Virus record (IMG/VR): IMGVR_UViG_3300036846_000555
Span: 1-64,000 of that record
Source of the DNA: a virus
DNA: 64,000 bases
Direction: 5' to 3' (one strand)
A program made the translations under genes and the position numbers. The notes under the pieces are model-generated. The model was not told where the DNA came from. It searched no databases and worked only from the letters and a program-made list of their open reading frames with translations. Within the stretch, counting starts at the first letter, position 1. Each line of letters starts with the position of its first letter. Shown in pieces: positions 1 through 6,639 of the stretch.

Positions 1-383
1 TGCGGATCGCGGTCAACGAGCGCCGCAAGAACCAGGCCACCAACGACTGGGAGGACCGCCCCAACTACTTCAACGTGACGATCTGGAGCGGCCTGGGCGA
101 GTGGGTCGCCAACAACCTGGGCAAGGGCGCCGGGATCGCCGTGTCCGGCCGGTTGAGCTGGCATGAGTGGGACACGCAGGACGGCCAGCATCGCGAGGCG
201 GTCGACATCATCGCCGACTCGATCATGCCTCAGCGCGACCACACCGGCGGCACCGGCGGCCCGTCCGCCGGGCGTGTCCGCGAGCCCGAGTCCGACGTCC
301 CGATCGACACGGGTGACCTGCCGCCCGTCCCGGTCGGCACCGCGGCGACACCAGTAGACGACACGGATGACATCCCGTTTTGA
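1..383 (+). CDS. ssb: Single-stranded DNA-binding protein, C-terminal part
   Basis: The reading frame is open from base 3 and enters from upstream, so the N-terminus is missing. The visible part reads as the second half of a bacterial SSB OB-fold (ANxxFNVTIWSGLGE-like strand, then NNLGKGAGIAVSGRLSWHEW) followed by a disordered Pro/Asp-rich linker. It ends in the acidic tip DDIPF, the usual SSB partner-binding tail. SSB coats ssDNA during replication and recombination and recruits partners through that tail. It is the only recognisable replication protein in the window, so the replication module probably lies upstream. Confidence 0.93.
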   Translation, partial: RIAVNERRKNQATNDWEDRPNYFNVTIWSGLGEWVANNLGKGAGIAVSGRLSWHEWDTQDGQHREAVDIIADSIMPQRDHTGGTGGPSAGRVREPESDVPIDTGDLPPVPVGTAATPVDDTDDIPF

Positions 384-402
384 TTGACCGTTCTGTCATC
401 AT

Positions 403-864
403 GTGCGTGTGCCCATGCGGCCGACCTGTACGTGCGGCGAGTGCCGGAAGTGCAAGGCGCGTGAGCGTGCGCGCAGCAACTACCAGGCGAAGACACCCGA
501 GCAACGCCGGGCCATCGTAGAGGCGCGGGACTCTGAGAAGGTTCGTGCCGCCGACCGAGCCCGCTATCAGCGCGACAGGGAGAAGCGAGTAGCTGCGCAG
601 GTGGCCTACCAGGCGACGCCCGAGGGCAAGGCAGCCCACAACCGCGCTGCGCGCGAATGGGCGCAGCGCAACGTGCTGAAGCGGAAGGCACACGAGGCCG
701 TTGGCAACGCGATCCGGGATCGCAGGCTCACGAAGGGCCCGTGCGAGGTCGGCGTCGGCTGCAAGGGCAGGGTGCAGGCGCACCACGAGGACTACTCCAA
801 GCCGCTGGACGTCCGGTGGCTCTGCACGAAGCATCACCGCGTGGCGCACGCGGCCATCGGGTAG
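403..864 (+). CDS. HNH-like zinc-binding protein
   Basis: This is a 153-residue basic protein. The N-terminus has a CxCxxCxxC cluster (TCTCGECRKCK). The middle is a long charged helix, and the C-terminus (about residues 110-150) has Cys, an AHHEDYSKPLDVRWLC segment and KHHRVAH. This Cys/His pattern with HHEDY is common in small phage proteins annotated as HNH endonucleases or HNH-like Zn proteins, so nuclease activity is plausible but not shown. The GTG at 403 is the longest start; ATG 415 is an alternative. It follows ssb by 19 bp. Confidence 0.6.
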   Translation: MRVPMRPTCTCGECRKCKARERARSNYQAKTPEQRRAIVEARDSEKVRAADRARYQRDREKRVAAQVAYQATPEGKAAHNRAAREWAQRNVLKRKAHEAVGNAIRDRRLTKGPCEVGVGCKGRVQAHHEDYSKPLDVRWLCTKHHRVAHAAIG

Positions 865-873
865 CAGGAGACC

Positions 874-1053
874 GTGTTGACAATTCCTCTCACACCTCTC
901 GCTGTCCTGCTGCTGGGCATCTGGGCGCTGTTCCGCACCCTGGGCCACATCTCCAAGACGGCCGCGCTGATCCTGATCATCGTGTCGATGATCCTCGCGA
1001 TCCTCGCGATGCTCCGCCCGTACGCGTTCCGGCGCACAGTGCCTCCCGAGTGA
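874..1053 (+). CDS. Small membrane protein, 59 aa
   Basis: GTG start with an AGGAG ribosome site at 866-870, 9 bp after the preceding stop. The peptide has two hydrophobic stretches, PLAVLLLGIWALF and AALILIIVSMILAILAML, separated by RTLGHISK, and a short basic tail. It should be a two-helix inner-membrane peptide. A holin-like role is possible because phage holins look like this, but no second lysis gene is adjacent. Confidence 0.6.
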   Translation: MLTIPLTPLAVLLLGIWALFRTLGHISKTAALILIIVSMILAILAMLRPYAFRRTVPPE

Positions 1054-1083
1054 GGTCGTGCCTGATTGGGGTAGCTCTAGGGC

Positions 1084-1242
1084 ATGATCGGAGCCATCCT
1101 GGTGATTGCCGGACTACTGATATGGCTGCTTGCTGGCCTGCCTCTAGTCGGCATCATTCTGCTAGTCATCGGGCTGTGTTTCCTGTTCGCCGGTCCCTAT
1201 AGCTACAGCTACGGGTGGCACGGCCGCAGAGCGCCGCCTTAG
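1084..1242 (+). CDS. Small hydrophobic membrane peptide, 52 aa
   Basis: ATG start at 1084, then an almost continuous hydrophobic run (IGAILVIAGLLIWLLAGL, then VGIILLVIGLCFLFAG) forming one hairpin or two transmembrane helices. A Tyr-rich, Arg-rich cytoplasmic tail follows (YSYSYGWHGRR). The ribosome site is weak. With the preceding gene it forms a pair of tiny membrane proteins of unknown role. Confidence 0.5.
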   Translation: MIGAILVIAGLLIWLLAGLPLVGIILLVIGLCFLFAGPYSYSYGWHGRRAPP

Positions 1243-1323
1243 ATGACGTGGCCCGCCGCCAGTCGGGGCTGGCGGCGGACCGCCAAAGACGCTAACCGCG
1301 GATCGGCCGAGACTCACAAGCCA

Positions 1324-1352
1324 TTGCGTAAGCGCACGTCGTGTGCTATCAT
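1324..1352 (+). promoter_or_regulatory. Extended -10 promoter with operator-like dyad
   Basis: TTGCGT (1324-1329), a 17-bp spacer, then TGC plus TATCAT (1347-1352). The spacer holds the dyad GCGCACG-t-CGTGTGC (1332-1346), which abuts the -10. This is the best-formed member of a family of about a dozen similar sites between 1.3 and 30 kb and it drives the gene at 1523. Confidence 0.8.
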
Positions 1353-1505
1353 CTAGGTGCGGGGTGAGGAAGGGCCTCCCGGCCGGAGCGCTCTCTCCCC
1401 CCGGCTTTCGAAGCCGTCACCGCTCTCGGGGGTCACCGGATCCGGCGTCCAGAGAGGAGACCGGCGCCACGGATGGCGCGACGTTGACGGCGGCGGGACA
1501 CGACC
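1353..1505 (+). other. Long structured 5' leader without ORF
   Basis: These 150 bp lie between the promoter at 1324 and the ribosome site of the gene at 1523. The start (AGGTGCGGGGTGAGGAAGGG) resembles that of the leader or RNA at 22401. Several short inverted repeats are visible: GAGG/CCTC around AAGGG, CGGC/GCCG around TTTCGAA, and CCGGATCCGG. No reading frame here has a ribosome site. It may be a regulatory leader or a processed small RNA. Confidence 0.4.
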
Positions 1506-1522
1506 AACGACCGAGGAGAACC

Positions 1523-1840
1523 ATGCCACTGCCAGACCCTCAGCTCGCCTACTACGACGCGCTGATCGCCGCCGCTGAGAAGCAGCTCGACGCTGACGCG
1601 TTCGAATGGGCGGCATCGACCGAGCCCGAGTCGCACGACTTCTACGGCGGCTCGTACGAGAACGGCTACGACGATCCCGACGAGTACCGCGCGACCGTGC
1701 TGGAGATCGGCGCCCGCGACGTCGCCGGGAAGATCGAGCACTGGGAGTCGGCGATCGCCTCCGCGGACGACCCGAGCGTGCCGTTCCGGCCGCGCGGGCT
1801 GGACCCGATTCAGCGGGCCGAGATACGAGCGGGCGCGTAG
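1523..1840 (+). CDS. Hypothetical acidic protein, 105 aa
   Basis: Starts at ATG 1523 because the conserved ribosome context AACGACCGAGGAG (1506-1518) lies just upstream; the longer frame from 1343 would begin inside the leader. The protein is mostly helical and acidic (EKQLDADAFEWAAS..., a GSYENGYDDPDEYR loop, then DVAGKIEHWESAIASADD). It matches no family I recognise. It is monocistronic, followed by a GC hairpin. Confidence 0.75.
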   Translation: MPLPDPQLAYYDALIAAAEKQLDADAFEWAASTEPESHDFYGGSYENGYDDPDEYRATVLEIGARDVAGKIEHWESAIASADDPSVPFRPRGLDPIQRAEIRAGA

Positions 1841-1945
1841 CGCGCCCTCCCTCTCGCCAAGGGCCTCCTTGTGGTCCTGAATGCGGGGAGAGCGCCGGGG
1901 AAGTGGCAAGCAACCCGGCGCACCGGTATTGCCATACCAGGCGCC

Positions 1946-1978
1946 GAGGGCCCGGCGGCCGGTTGATGCCGGGCCCTC
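1946..1978 (+). terminator. GC-rich terminator-like hairpin
   Basis: GAGGGCCCGGC (1946-1956) pairs perfectly with GCCGGGCCCTC (1968-1978) across an 11-nt loop. There is no T-tract. A small hairpin GGTAT-tgcc-ATACC (1925-1938) precedes it. Nothing else is evident in the gap 1841-2106. Confidence 0.6.
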
Positions 1979-2107
1979 AGACCCCTGGATGACCAGGCTG
2001 CGCACGTCGGAGAGGCCTGCACGTTAATGAGGGGCGATCACCGGGCCGCGCGTAGCCATCAGTGAGTCTCTCACCCCGACACCGCAACACCTCACACGGA
2101 TCCGTGT

Positions 2108-2130
2108 TCTAGCGCACGACGTGGTATAAC
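2108..2130 (+). promoter_or_regulatory. Promoter of the operator family, diverged
   Basis: TAGCGCACGACGTGG followed by TATAAC (2125-2130). It keeps GCGCACGACGTG but lacks the final GTGC half and the TGC extension of the other sites. It lies 50 bp before the secreted protein gene at 2183. Confidence 0.55.
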
Positions 2131-2182
2131 GCCACACCAGCCGTCGCGTGGCGCGGCGGCGCTAACCGAAGAGGGGTGAGAA

Positions 2183-2965
2183 GTGCGCAGAGCCCTGATG
2201 GCCATTCCGGGCATCGCGGGTATCGCGGCGGCGGTCCTGGCAGCAACGGCGCTGGCCGGTCAGCCCGGGGGACAGCTTCCGGGGTGCGAGCCGTCGCATC
2301 AGACGCCGCAGAAGTGCATGTGCCCGGACGGGCACCACGTGTCGATGGACGGCAACCGCCGCGATAAGTGCCCGACCGAGGAGAAGTGCGACGACGCCAA
2401 GATGAAGTCGCCGTGCTGCGATTCGGACAACGACAGGGATGACGTCGACTGCCCGACCAGCAGCAGCAGCAGCACGAGCAGTAGCAGCACGAGCAGTAGC
2501 AGTACCACAAGCAGCACGCCGACGACCAGCTCGACGACGAGCAGCCAGACGGTGACGGTGTCCGTGACCGGCCCTCCCGGCCCTCCCGGCCCTCCTGGCG
2601 CAACGGGGCCTGCCGGACCAGGCGGTCCGAACGGCGCGAACGGCGCGAACGGCAAGAACGGCAAGCCCGCCAAGCCGTGCGTCGTGACCCTGAAGTCGGC
2701 GGAGACGCGGCGTCTGCCAGCGCGGTTCGCCAAGGTCAAGCGGCTGGCCGTGCTCGTTCCCGGGCGCAGGCCGCAGATCCAGCCGGTGCTCCGGGGACCG
2801 CGCGTCCGCGTCAACCTCAAGGGCCTGAAGTGCGGCACGTACGGGATCGTCATCACCGTGCCGAACAGCCGGATCATGCCGGTGCTGCGAATCTGGATCC
2901 TGCCTGGCGGTAAGCGCCTGGAGCGGGTCGGGTTCCCGCTGCCGGTCCCGCCCGAGCTGAACTGA
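2183..2965 (+). CDS. Secreted Ser/Thr-rich collagen-like protein
   Basis: GTG start with GAGGGGTGAG just upstream. An N-terminal signal peptide (about residues 1-26, AGIAAAVLAATALAG) is followed by a Cys-rich segment with eight cysteines (PGCEPSH to DVDCP). Then come a 45-residue Ser/Thr linker, a short collagen stretch (GPPGPPGPPGATGPAG) and a basic C-terminal domain of about 100 residues containing two cysteines (CVVTLKSAE, KCGTYGIV). The composition is that of an exported, possibly host-surface protein rather than a virion fibre. Function is unknown. It converges on the minus-strand wall-enzyme pair. Confidence 0.7.
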   Translation: MRRALMAIPGIAGIAAAVLAATALAGQPGGQLPGCEPSHQTPQKCMCPDGHHVSMDGNRRDKCPTEEKCDDAKMKSPCCDSDNDRDDVDCPTSSSSSTSSSSTSSSSTTSSTPTTSSTTSSQTVTVSVTGPPGPPGPPGATGPAGPGGPNGANGANGKNGKPAKPCVVTLKSAETRRLPARFAKVKRLAVLVPGRRPQIQPVLRGPRVRVNLKGLKCGTYGIVITVPNSRIMPVLRIWILPGGKRLERVGFPLPVPPELN

Positions 2966-2977
2966 GCGGACATCCTG

Positions 2978-3007
2978 GGCAGCCACCGCCTCGCGGCGGT
3001 GGCTGCC
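2978..3007. terminator. Bidirectional terminator hairpin
   Basis: GGCAGCCACCGCC and GGCGGTGGCTGCC form a perfect 13-bp stem with a TCGC tetraloop. It lies exactly between the convergent genes ending at 2965 (+) and 3015 (-). Confidence 0.8.
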
Positions 3008-3014
3008 GAGGAGC

Positions 3015-3536
3015 CTAGTAGACGTGGTAGCCGACGCTGCCGACGCCGCCGAAGCCGAGCGCTCCGGCGGTGTTCTGGCTCAGGTCGATGTTGCGGCCGC
3101 CCGCGTACGGCCCGTGATCGTCGACGACGGCCGTGACCTGCCGACCGCCGTAGAACAGCAGGATCCGCGTCCCGAACGCGTAGCACGGCCCGGCTGAGCC
3201 GCACATCGCTACCCCGTAGGTGGCGTGCCACCCCGAGGCGGTCTGCCCGCTGTCGTCATACCAGGACGCCAGCCACAGGCCGTCGGGCTGCGGGTGGCGG
3301 CGTAACCGCCACGCCTTGACGGCACGCGCCCTGTAGGCCCGTATGCGGGCCTTGGAGACGGCCGGGCGGGCGCAGCGCACGAAGCGCCGCAGATGGGCTC
3401 TGTCGGCCCGTGTGACGTCCCTGGTGCCGCCGTAGGCGACGCTGATCGCCCGCTTGATCATCGGCCCGGAGAACGTCTTGGGGCAGGCAGGCTGGGGCGT
3501 GACGGCCGTGATGGCCGCCACCAGCAGAGCGGTCAT
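3015..3536 (-). CDS. RlpA-like double-psi beta-barrel secreted protein
   Basis: 173 residues. A short hydrophobic N-terminus (TALLVAAITAVT) is followed by a basic helical region. The C-terminal domain (about residues 88-173) matches the RlpA/expansin-type double-psi barrel: ASWYDDSGQTASGWHATYG, a CGSAGPCYAFGTRI core, VVDDHGPYAGGRNIDLSQ, then an LGF...VGYHVY end. RlpA-family members act on peptidoglycan glycan strands. ATG start overlaps the upstream gene's end by 4-nt spacing, so the two are co-transcribed. Most likely a lysis or wall-remodelling enzyme; the catalytic Asp of RlpA is plausible in DDHGP. Confidence 0.75.
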   Translation of the reverse strand: MTALLVAAITAVTPQPACPKTFSGPMIKRAISVAYGGTRDVTRADRAHLRRFVRCARPAVSKARIRAYRARAVKAWRLRRHPQPDGLWLASWYDDSGQTASGWHATYGVAMCGSAGPCYAFGTRILLFYGGRQVTAVVDDHGPYAGGRNIDLSQNTAGALGFGGVGSVGYHVY

Positions 3537-3539
3537 GAC

Positions 3540-4103
3540 TCAGCCGCCGCAGCCGACCCACTGGCCTGCGCCAGCGGCATGGTAGATCCGCTCCGCGCAC
3601 ACGTCCTGCCCGGCGGGCGTACTCAGATCGCAACCATAACCCGCTGCTGTAGAGGGCAGAATCTGGTAGCGACCCGTAGCTCCTGAGCTGGGGTTCGTGT
3701 TGTCGGGACCGGTCGAGTAGTTCGTGCCGGATTCCGACGCGCAAGCAGGCACTCCTGCCGCCCCACCGCCGCCGTAGGAAGTGGACGCGGGGTGGTAGGA
3801 GCTATTCGCTGCCGCGACGCTGGGCGCTGCCGCGACGCTGGGCGCGTGGTACACCGGCCGTGGCGCGAACATTCGGTGAAGCACGCTGATCGAGGCTCGG
3901 ATCCGCGCGTCGGTCATGTGACCGGTGCAGCTTGCGTGGGGCCCGATCAGCTTGCACCCGGCGGAGCGGCTGCCGAACCTGTCGGCGACGTGAGCGTAGG
4001 CCCGGCCGTAGGAGACGGCCTCCGCGTGCGTGAGCGCCTGCGCGCTGCCTGCGGGTACAGCAACGGCGAGCACGAAGCTCGCCGTGAGGGTCAATCGCTT
4101 CAA
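3540..4103 (-). CDS. Secreted transglycosylase/Rpf-like lysozyme-fold protein
   Basis: 187 residues from TTG 4103, chosen because AGGAG lies 8 nt upstream on the minus strand. Signal peptide residues 1-24 (LTLTASFVLAVAVPAGSAQA). The C-terminal domain reads VPACASESGTNYSTG..., SGATGRYQILPSTAAGYGCD, then STPAGQDVCAERIYHAAGAGQW and a final WVGCGG. This resembles the lysozyme-like domain of actinobacterial resuscitation factors and related transglycosylases, with the likely catalytic Glu in ASESG. It cleaves the peptidoglycan backbone. With the RlpA-like gene 3 bp downstream it probably forms the lysis cassette. Confidence 0.78.
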   Translation of the reverse strand: MKRLTLTASFVLAVAVPAGSAQALTHAEAVSYGRAYAHVADRFGSRSAGCKLIGPHASCTGHMTDARIRASISVLHRMFAPRPVYHAPSVAAAPSVAAANSSYHPASTSYGGGGAAGVPACASESGTNYSTGPDNTNPSSGATGRYQILPSTAAGYGCDLSTPAGQDVCAERIYHAAGAGQWVGCGG

Positions 4104-4309
4104 GATGACTCCTGACGGTTGATGTGGTCACTGGACTGCAGGCGCGCTAGGCCTGACGACGGCCCGACCTACCCGGGGCTCCTGCCCCTCACTTCGGAGC
4201 GCGCTGAGTGTGGTCCGTGGGTACTCCTCCTTTGGTTGCGTTCAGGGCGGCCCCGAGTACTCCGGTTTTCGGGACCGCCCGTGCTGGCACAGCGCCGGGC
4301 ACTGTAACA
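4104..4309. other. Divergent intergenic region with inverted repeat
   Basis: About 200 bp separate the minus-strand wall-enzyme operon from the plus-strand small-gene operon. A 12-bp inverted repeat with one mismatch (4245-4256 with 4269-4280, GGGCGGCCCCGA/TCGGGACCGCCC) lies here and could terminate or regulate either direction. No credible ORF with a ribosome site is present. The minus-strand promoter should be here but no clear -10 was found. Confidence 0.5.
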
Positions 4310-4325
4310 CGATGCGCGCTATCCT
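4307..4325 (+). promoter_or_regulatory. Promoter of the operator family
   Basis: AACACGATGCGCGC followed by TATCCT (4320-4325), then a ribosome context CCGACCGAGGAGG at 4344-4356 before ATG 4362. The TG of the extended -10 is CG here, and no stem-loop follows, so it is a weaker member. Confidence 0.6.
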
Positions 4326-4361
4326 GTACCAAACCGATCCCGACCGACCGAGGAGGACTGG

Positions 4362-4619
4362 ATGAGTACCGAACCACCGCGCGAGGTGTTGTGGATCGGC
4401 GAGCTGCTGAACGACGACGGCGCCGTCACCGCGCGCGCGCTGGTCCCCGAGGATCAGGTCCAGACAGCCAAGGCGGCACACTGGCGGGTGCTGCGCTACA
4501 CGCTGGCGGATCCGAGCATCTCCGAGGCCATCGACATCGGCGTGCGCCTGGCGAACGCGCAGCGGGTCGACGCGCCGCGTGGCTTTCAGCGCAGGCGCCG
4601 ACGTTGGCGGGCGGCATGA
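4362..4619 (+). CDS. Hypothetical protein, first gene of small-gene operon
   Basis: 85 residues, ATG six bases after CCGACCGAGGAGG. Sequence: EVLWIGELLNDDGAVTARALV, a helix, then a strongly basic C-terminus (GFQRRRRRWRAA). Not recognised. It opens a chain of overlapping genes up to 5802 with ATGA/GTGA couplings. Confidence 0.75.
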   Translation: MSTEPPREVLWIGELLNDDGAVTARALVPEDQVQTAKAAHWRVLRYTLADPSISEAIDIGVRLANAQRVDAPRGFQRRRRRWRAA

Positions 4620-4807
4620 CTGACGAGCGTGGGCATCCGCCCATCGACATCACGAACCGACGAGACAGGGAGAGCAAGGTCGTCCGCTTGCAGCCAACAT
4701 GCCACCTGGCGCAGTGGTGGTACAACGGCCGCTGCCACCATCCCGACCACCACTACGACCACCGCGGGCGGCTGGTCTACGTCAAGGTGGATCGAGGGCG
4801 ACGGTGA
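4616..4807 (+). CDS. Small His/Cys-rich protein, 63 aa
   Basis: ATGAC overlap with the preceding stop gives the start at 4616. The middle reads CHLAQWWYNGRCHHPDHHYDH, with two cysteines and several histidines that could bind one zinc. Function unknown. It overlaps the next gene by TGATG. Confidence 0.65.
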   Translation: MTDERGHPPIDITNRRDRESKVVRLQPTCHLAQWWYNGRCHHPDHHYDHRGRLVYVKVDRGRR

Positions 4808-5028
4808 TGGCGCTCTACGACGCTGAGCTGAACGCTCGCCGGGCGTCCGCGCCGGAGCCGATCAACAACGCGACCCTTCCCGCCGGGTCGCCGATGTACT
4901 ACTACTGCAAGTCGTGCGGTCACCTCACGGCCGAGCTGCCCGAGGACTGGTACGCAACGCCGCCGCCGACGTTCTGCGACTGGTGCGTCGAGCATGGCTA
5001 TGGCTCATCGAAGGCACCTTCGTCATGA
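4807..5028 (+). CDS. Zinc-ribbon protein, 73 aa
   Basis: Starts at ATG 4807 within TGATG. CKSCG and CDWC are separated by 18 residues, giving a four-cysteine zinc ribbon in the C-terminal half. Such ribbons are common in small phage proteins that bind nucleic acids or host proteins. Specific role unknown. Confidence 0.65.
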   Translation: MALYDAELNARRASAPEPINNATLPAGSPMYYYCKSCGHLTAELPEDWYATPPPTFCDWCVEHGYGSSKAPSS

Positions 5029-5264
5029 GCGAGGGCGCGAAGGCCTACCACCTGCAGCTCAGCCGCGAGGACGACGACGTCATGGAGATCCCAAACGTCG
5101 GCCCGATCAGCGTGCTGCGTGCCTCGATTGGCGGGAGCGCCGAGTTCGGCTACTACCTCAAGTTCCGCGGTGACCCGGCCGACGTCGTGGCGATGCTGGA
5201 GCTGATCACCGAGGCCGCCAAGCAGCAGCTTCCCCGCGGCGCCTACGACGATCTCCGGTCGTGA
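5025..5264 (+). CDS. Hypothetical protein, 79 aa
   Basis: ATGAGC start coupled to the previous stop. KAYHLQLSREDDDVMEIPNVGPISVLRASIG, an FGYYLKFRGDP strand and a C-terminal helix (VVAMLELITEAAKQQL). Compact alpha/beta domain of a type frequent in phage early operons; no family recognised. Confidence 0.65.
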   Translation: MSEGAKAYHLQLSREDDDVMEIPNVGPISVLRASIGGSAEFGYYLKFRGDPADVVAMLELITEAAKQQLPRGAYDDLRS

Positions 5265-5476
5265 GCTACTACCAGGTCGTCACCACGCTCGTCCGGGTCG
5301 ACGACGACCGCATCGCGCCGGTCACCGTCGGCCACTCCGTGCAGCGCCTCGACGAGCCCGAGCCGCGCAGCGACTACTACCAGTGGCATGCCGCCCAGCA
5401 GAACCACCTCGACGAGGGGAACGGCATCCAGCAGTTCACGGTCCTGGTGGGAGTCACCCGCGTCAAGATCGGATGA
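5261..5476 (+). CDS. Hypothetical protein, 71 aa
   Basis: GTGAGC start overlaps the upstream TGA. Beta-rich: YYQVVTTLVRVDDDRIAPVTVGHSV and a C-terminal QQFTVLVGVTRVKIG strand. Not recognised. Confidence 0.6.
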   Translation: MSYYQVVTTLVRVDDDRIAPVTVGHSVQRLDEPEPRSDYYQWHAAQQNHLDEGNGIQQFTVLVGVTRVKIG

Positions 5477-5802
5477 GCCGCAGCCCGTGCCCGAGCTGCC
5501 CGTGGCGGGTCGATCAGCACGCCGACGAGATCCCCGGCTTCAACCTGGAGCTGGCCGAGGGGCTGACCGCGACGCTGGACGACCAGCTCGGCGCGCCGAT
5601 GATGGCCTGCCACGGCTCCAAGACGGACCGCGAGGTGATCTGCGTCGGCTGGCTGTGGCGCTACGGCTGGGACTCGATCGGCGTCCGGCTGAAGCTACTG
5701 CGCGGCGACCTGGCGCCCGAGGATCTGGAGCCCGATCCGAGCATCCGGCTGCACGCCGACTTCGAAGAGTTCATCGCGAAGCTCCGCGCTGACTTTGAGT
5801 GA
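5473..5802 (+). CDS. Cys-rich phage protein, DUF6283-like
   Basis: 109 residues from ATG 5473. The N-terminus CPSCPWRVDQHADEIPGF, then MACHGSKTDREVICVGWLW, reproduces the CxxCPWR ... ACH ... C.GW arrangement of the small phage family DUF6283, whose function is unknown. The four Cys and one His could bind a metal. Last gene of the first coupled block; a 30-bp palindrome follows it. Confidence 0.6.
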   Translation: MSRSPCPSCPWRVDQHADEIPGFNLELAEGLTATLDDQLGAPMMACHGSKTDREVICVGWLWRYGWDSIGVRLKLLRGDLAPEDLEPDPSIRLHADFEEFIAKLRADFE

Positions 5803-5807
5803 CCGCC

Positions 5808-5837
5808 GGATCAATGTCGCGATCGCGACATTGATCC
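5808..5837. promoter_or_regulatory. Perfect 30-bp palindrome, operator candidate
   Basis: GGATCAATGTCGCGA is followed directly by its exact reverse complement, with no loop. It ends 5 bp before the -10-like TAGCCT (5843-5848) and covers the -35 position of the promoter for the gene at 5856. That placement suits a repressor site. It could also act as a terminator for the upstream block, though it has no T-tract. Confidence 0.6.
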
Positions 5838-5842
5838 ACCGC

Positions 5843-5855
5843 TAGCCTCGGCCTC
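5843..5855 (+). promoter_or_regulatory. Leaderless-type promoter TAGCCT
   Basis: TAGCCT at 5843-5848 followed by 7 bp and ATG 5856. Transcription would start at or next to the start codon. No good -35 hexamer is seen; the palindrome sits there. Confidence 0.5.
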
Positions 5856-5957
5856 ATGGCTGTGACGACCGTGGTCGAGATCGTCGTCGGCTGGTTGCTC
5901 GTAGCGGTCGCGGTCGGGATTCTCGTCGGCACGATGTTCGACCGCAACGGCAAGTGA
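5856..5957 (+). CDS. Single-pass membrane peptide, 33 aa
   Basis: Too short for usual gene callers but well placed: leaderless-type promoter in front and GTGA overlap to the next gene behind. One hydrophobic helix (VVEIVVGWLLVAVAVGILVG) with a short basic tail FDRNGK. Role unknown. Confidence 0.5.
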   Translation: MAVTTVVEIVVGWLLVAVAVGILVGTMFDRNGK

Positions 5958-6190
5958 CTGACGACATCAGGCGCTACGAGCAGGCGATGGTGTGGCGCTC
6001 GCAGGCACTGCCGTTCATGCGCCTGAGCCTGGAGCATCTCCTCCAGGCGCGGGACGCGTGCCCGATGACGGGGCCGACGATGGAGCGCCGGAAGATCGAG
6101 CAGGCGATCAAGCTGGCGCGCGCGGCGTTGAAGGAGTGCGAGAACAACCTGGTGGTCGCCCGGCGGATGGTCGAGCGCCAGACACGCTAG
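5954..6190 (+). CDS. Hypothetical helical protein, 78 aa
   Basis: GTGACT start overlaps the peptide stop. Entirely helical and rich in Arg/Leu/Met (RYEQAMVWRSQALPFMRLSLEHLLQARD, then KIEQAIKLARAALKECENNLVVARR). Could form a two-helix coiled coil. Not recognised. Confidence 0.65.
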   Translation: MTDDIRRYEQAMVWRSQALPFMRLSLEHLLQARDACPMTGPTMERRKIEQAIKLARAALKECENNLVVARRMVERQTR

Positions 6191-6191
6191 C

Positions 6192-6212
6192 GCGCAAGAT
6201 GAGTGCTAGGGT
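6192..6212 (+). promoter_or_regulatory. Operator-family promoter giving a leaderless start
   Basis: GCGCAAGATGAGTGC precedes TAGGGT (6207-6212), then GTAGGCG and ATG 6220. It keeps the dyad half GTGC and the TAGG start of the family, but only 7 bp separate the -10 from the ATG, and CCGACCGAGGAG occurs after the ATG. Confidence 0.5.
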
Positions 6213-6219
6213 GTAGGCG

Positions 6220-6639
6220 ATGGCCGACCGAGGAGAAGCGAACAGCTTCAAGCACATCGTGTGGGACGACAGCAGCGTCCCCGAGCTGCAGGGCGCTTAC
6301 GTCATCCGCACCGGCGACGGCTTCATGCTGCACTGGCCGCACAGCCACGCGAGCATCATCCTCGCGAAGGGCGAGGACTGCGACCGGGCTCACATGGACC
6401 TGCTGATCGGCTACCTGCTCGACGCCGACGTCCCGCACGCCCGGCTACGCAAGGCCGGTGCTCGCGCCTACCTGTACGAGCCGTGGAAGATGCGGATCTT
6501 CGTGGACGAGATCAACCCGGGCTGGGGCAGCACGTGGCGCGCGCGGTTCCACGGGCTCGACATCAAGCTCGGGCGCCTGCGCAACTTCCGCGCGCTGCTG
6601 AACGAGCTGCGCGAGCAGCAGATCGAGAGGACCGGATGA
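6220..6639 (+). CDS. Hypothetical protein, 139 aa
   Basis: The frame opens at ATG 6220 with codons 2-6 reading ADRGE, which is the family ribosome context CCGACCGAGGAG (6224-6235) translated. Initiation is therefore ambiguous: a leaderless start at 6220, or a start downstream such as GTG 6259 served by that site. The body (HIVWDDSSVPELQGAYVIRTGDGFMLHWPHSHASIIL...) is alpha/beta with a basic C-terminal half. Family not recognised. It heads the second coupled block of small genes (6220-8727). Confidence 0.7.
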   Translation: MADRGEANSFKHIVWDDSSVPELQGAYVIRTGDGFMLHWPHSHASIILAKGEDCDRAHMDLLIGYLLDADVPHARLRKAGARAYLYEPWKMRIFVDEINPGWGSTWRARFHGLDIKLGRLRNFRALLNELREQQIERTG

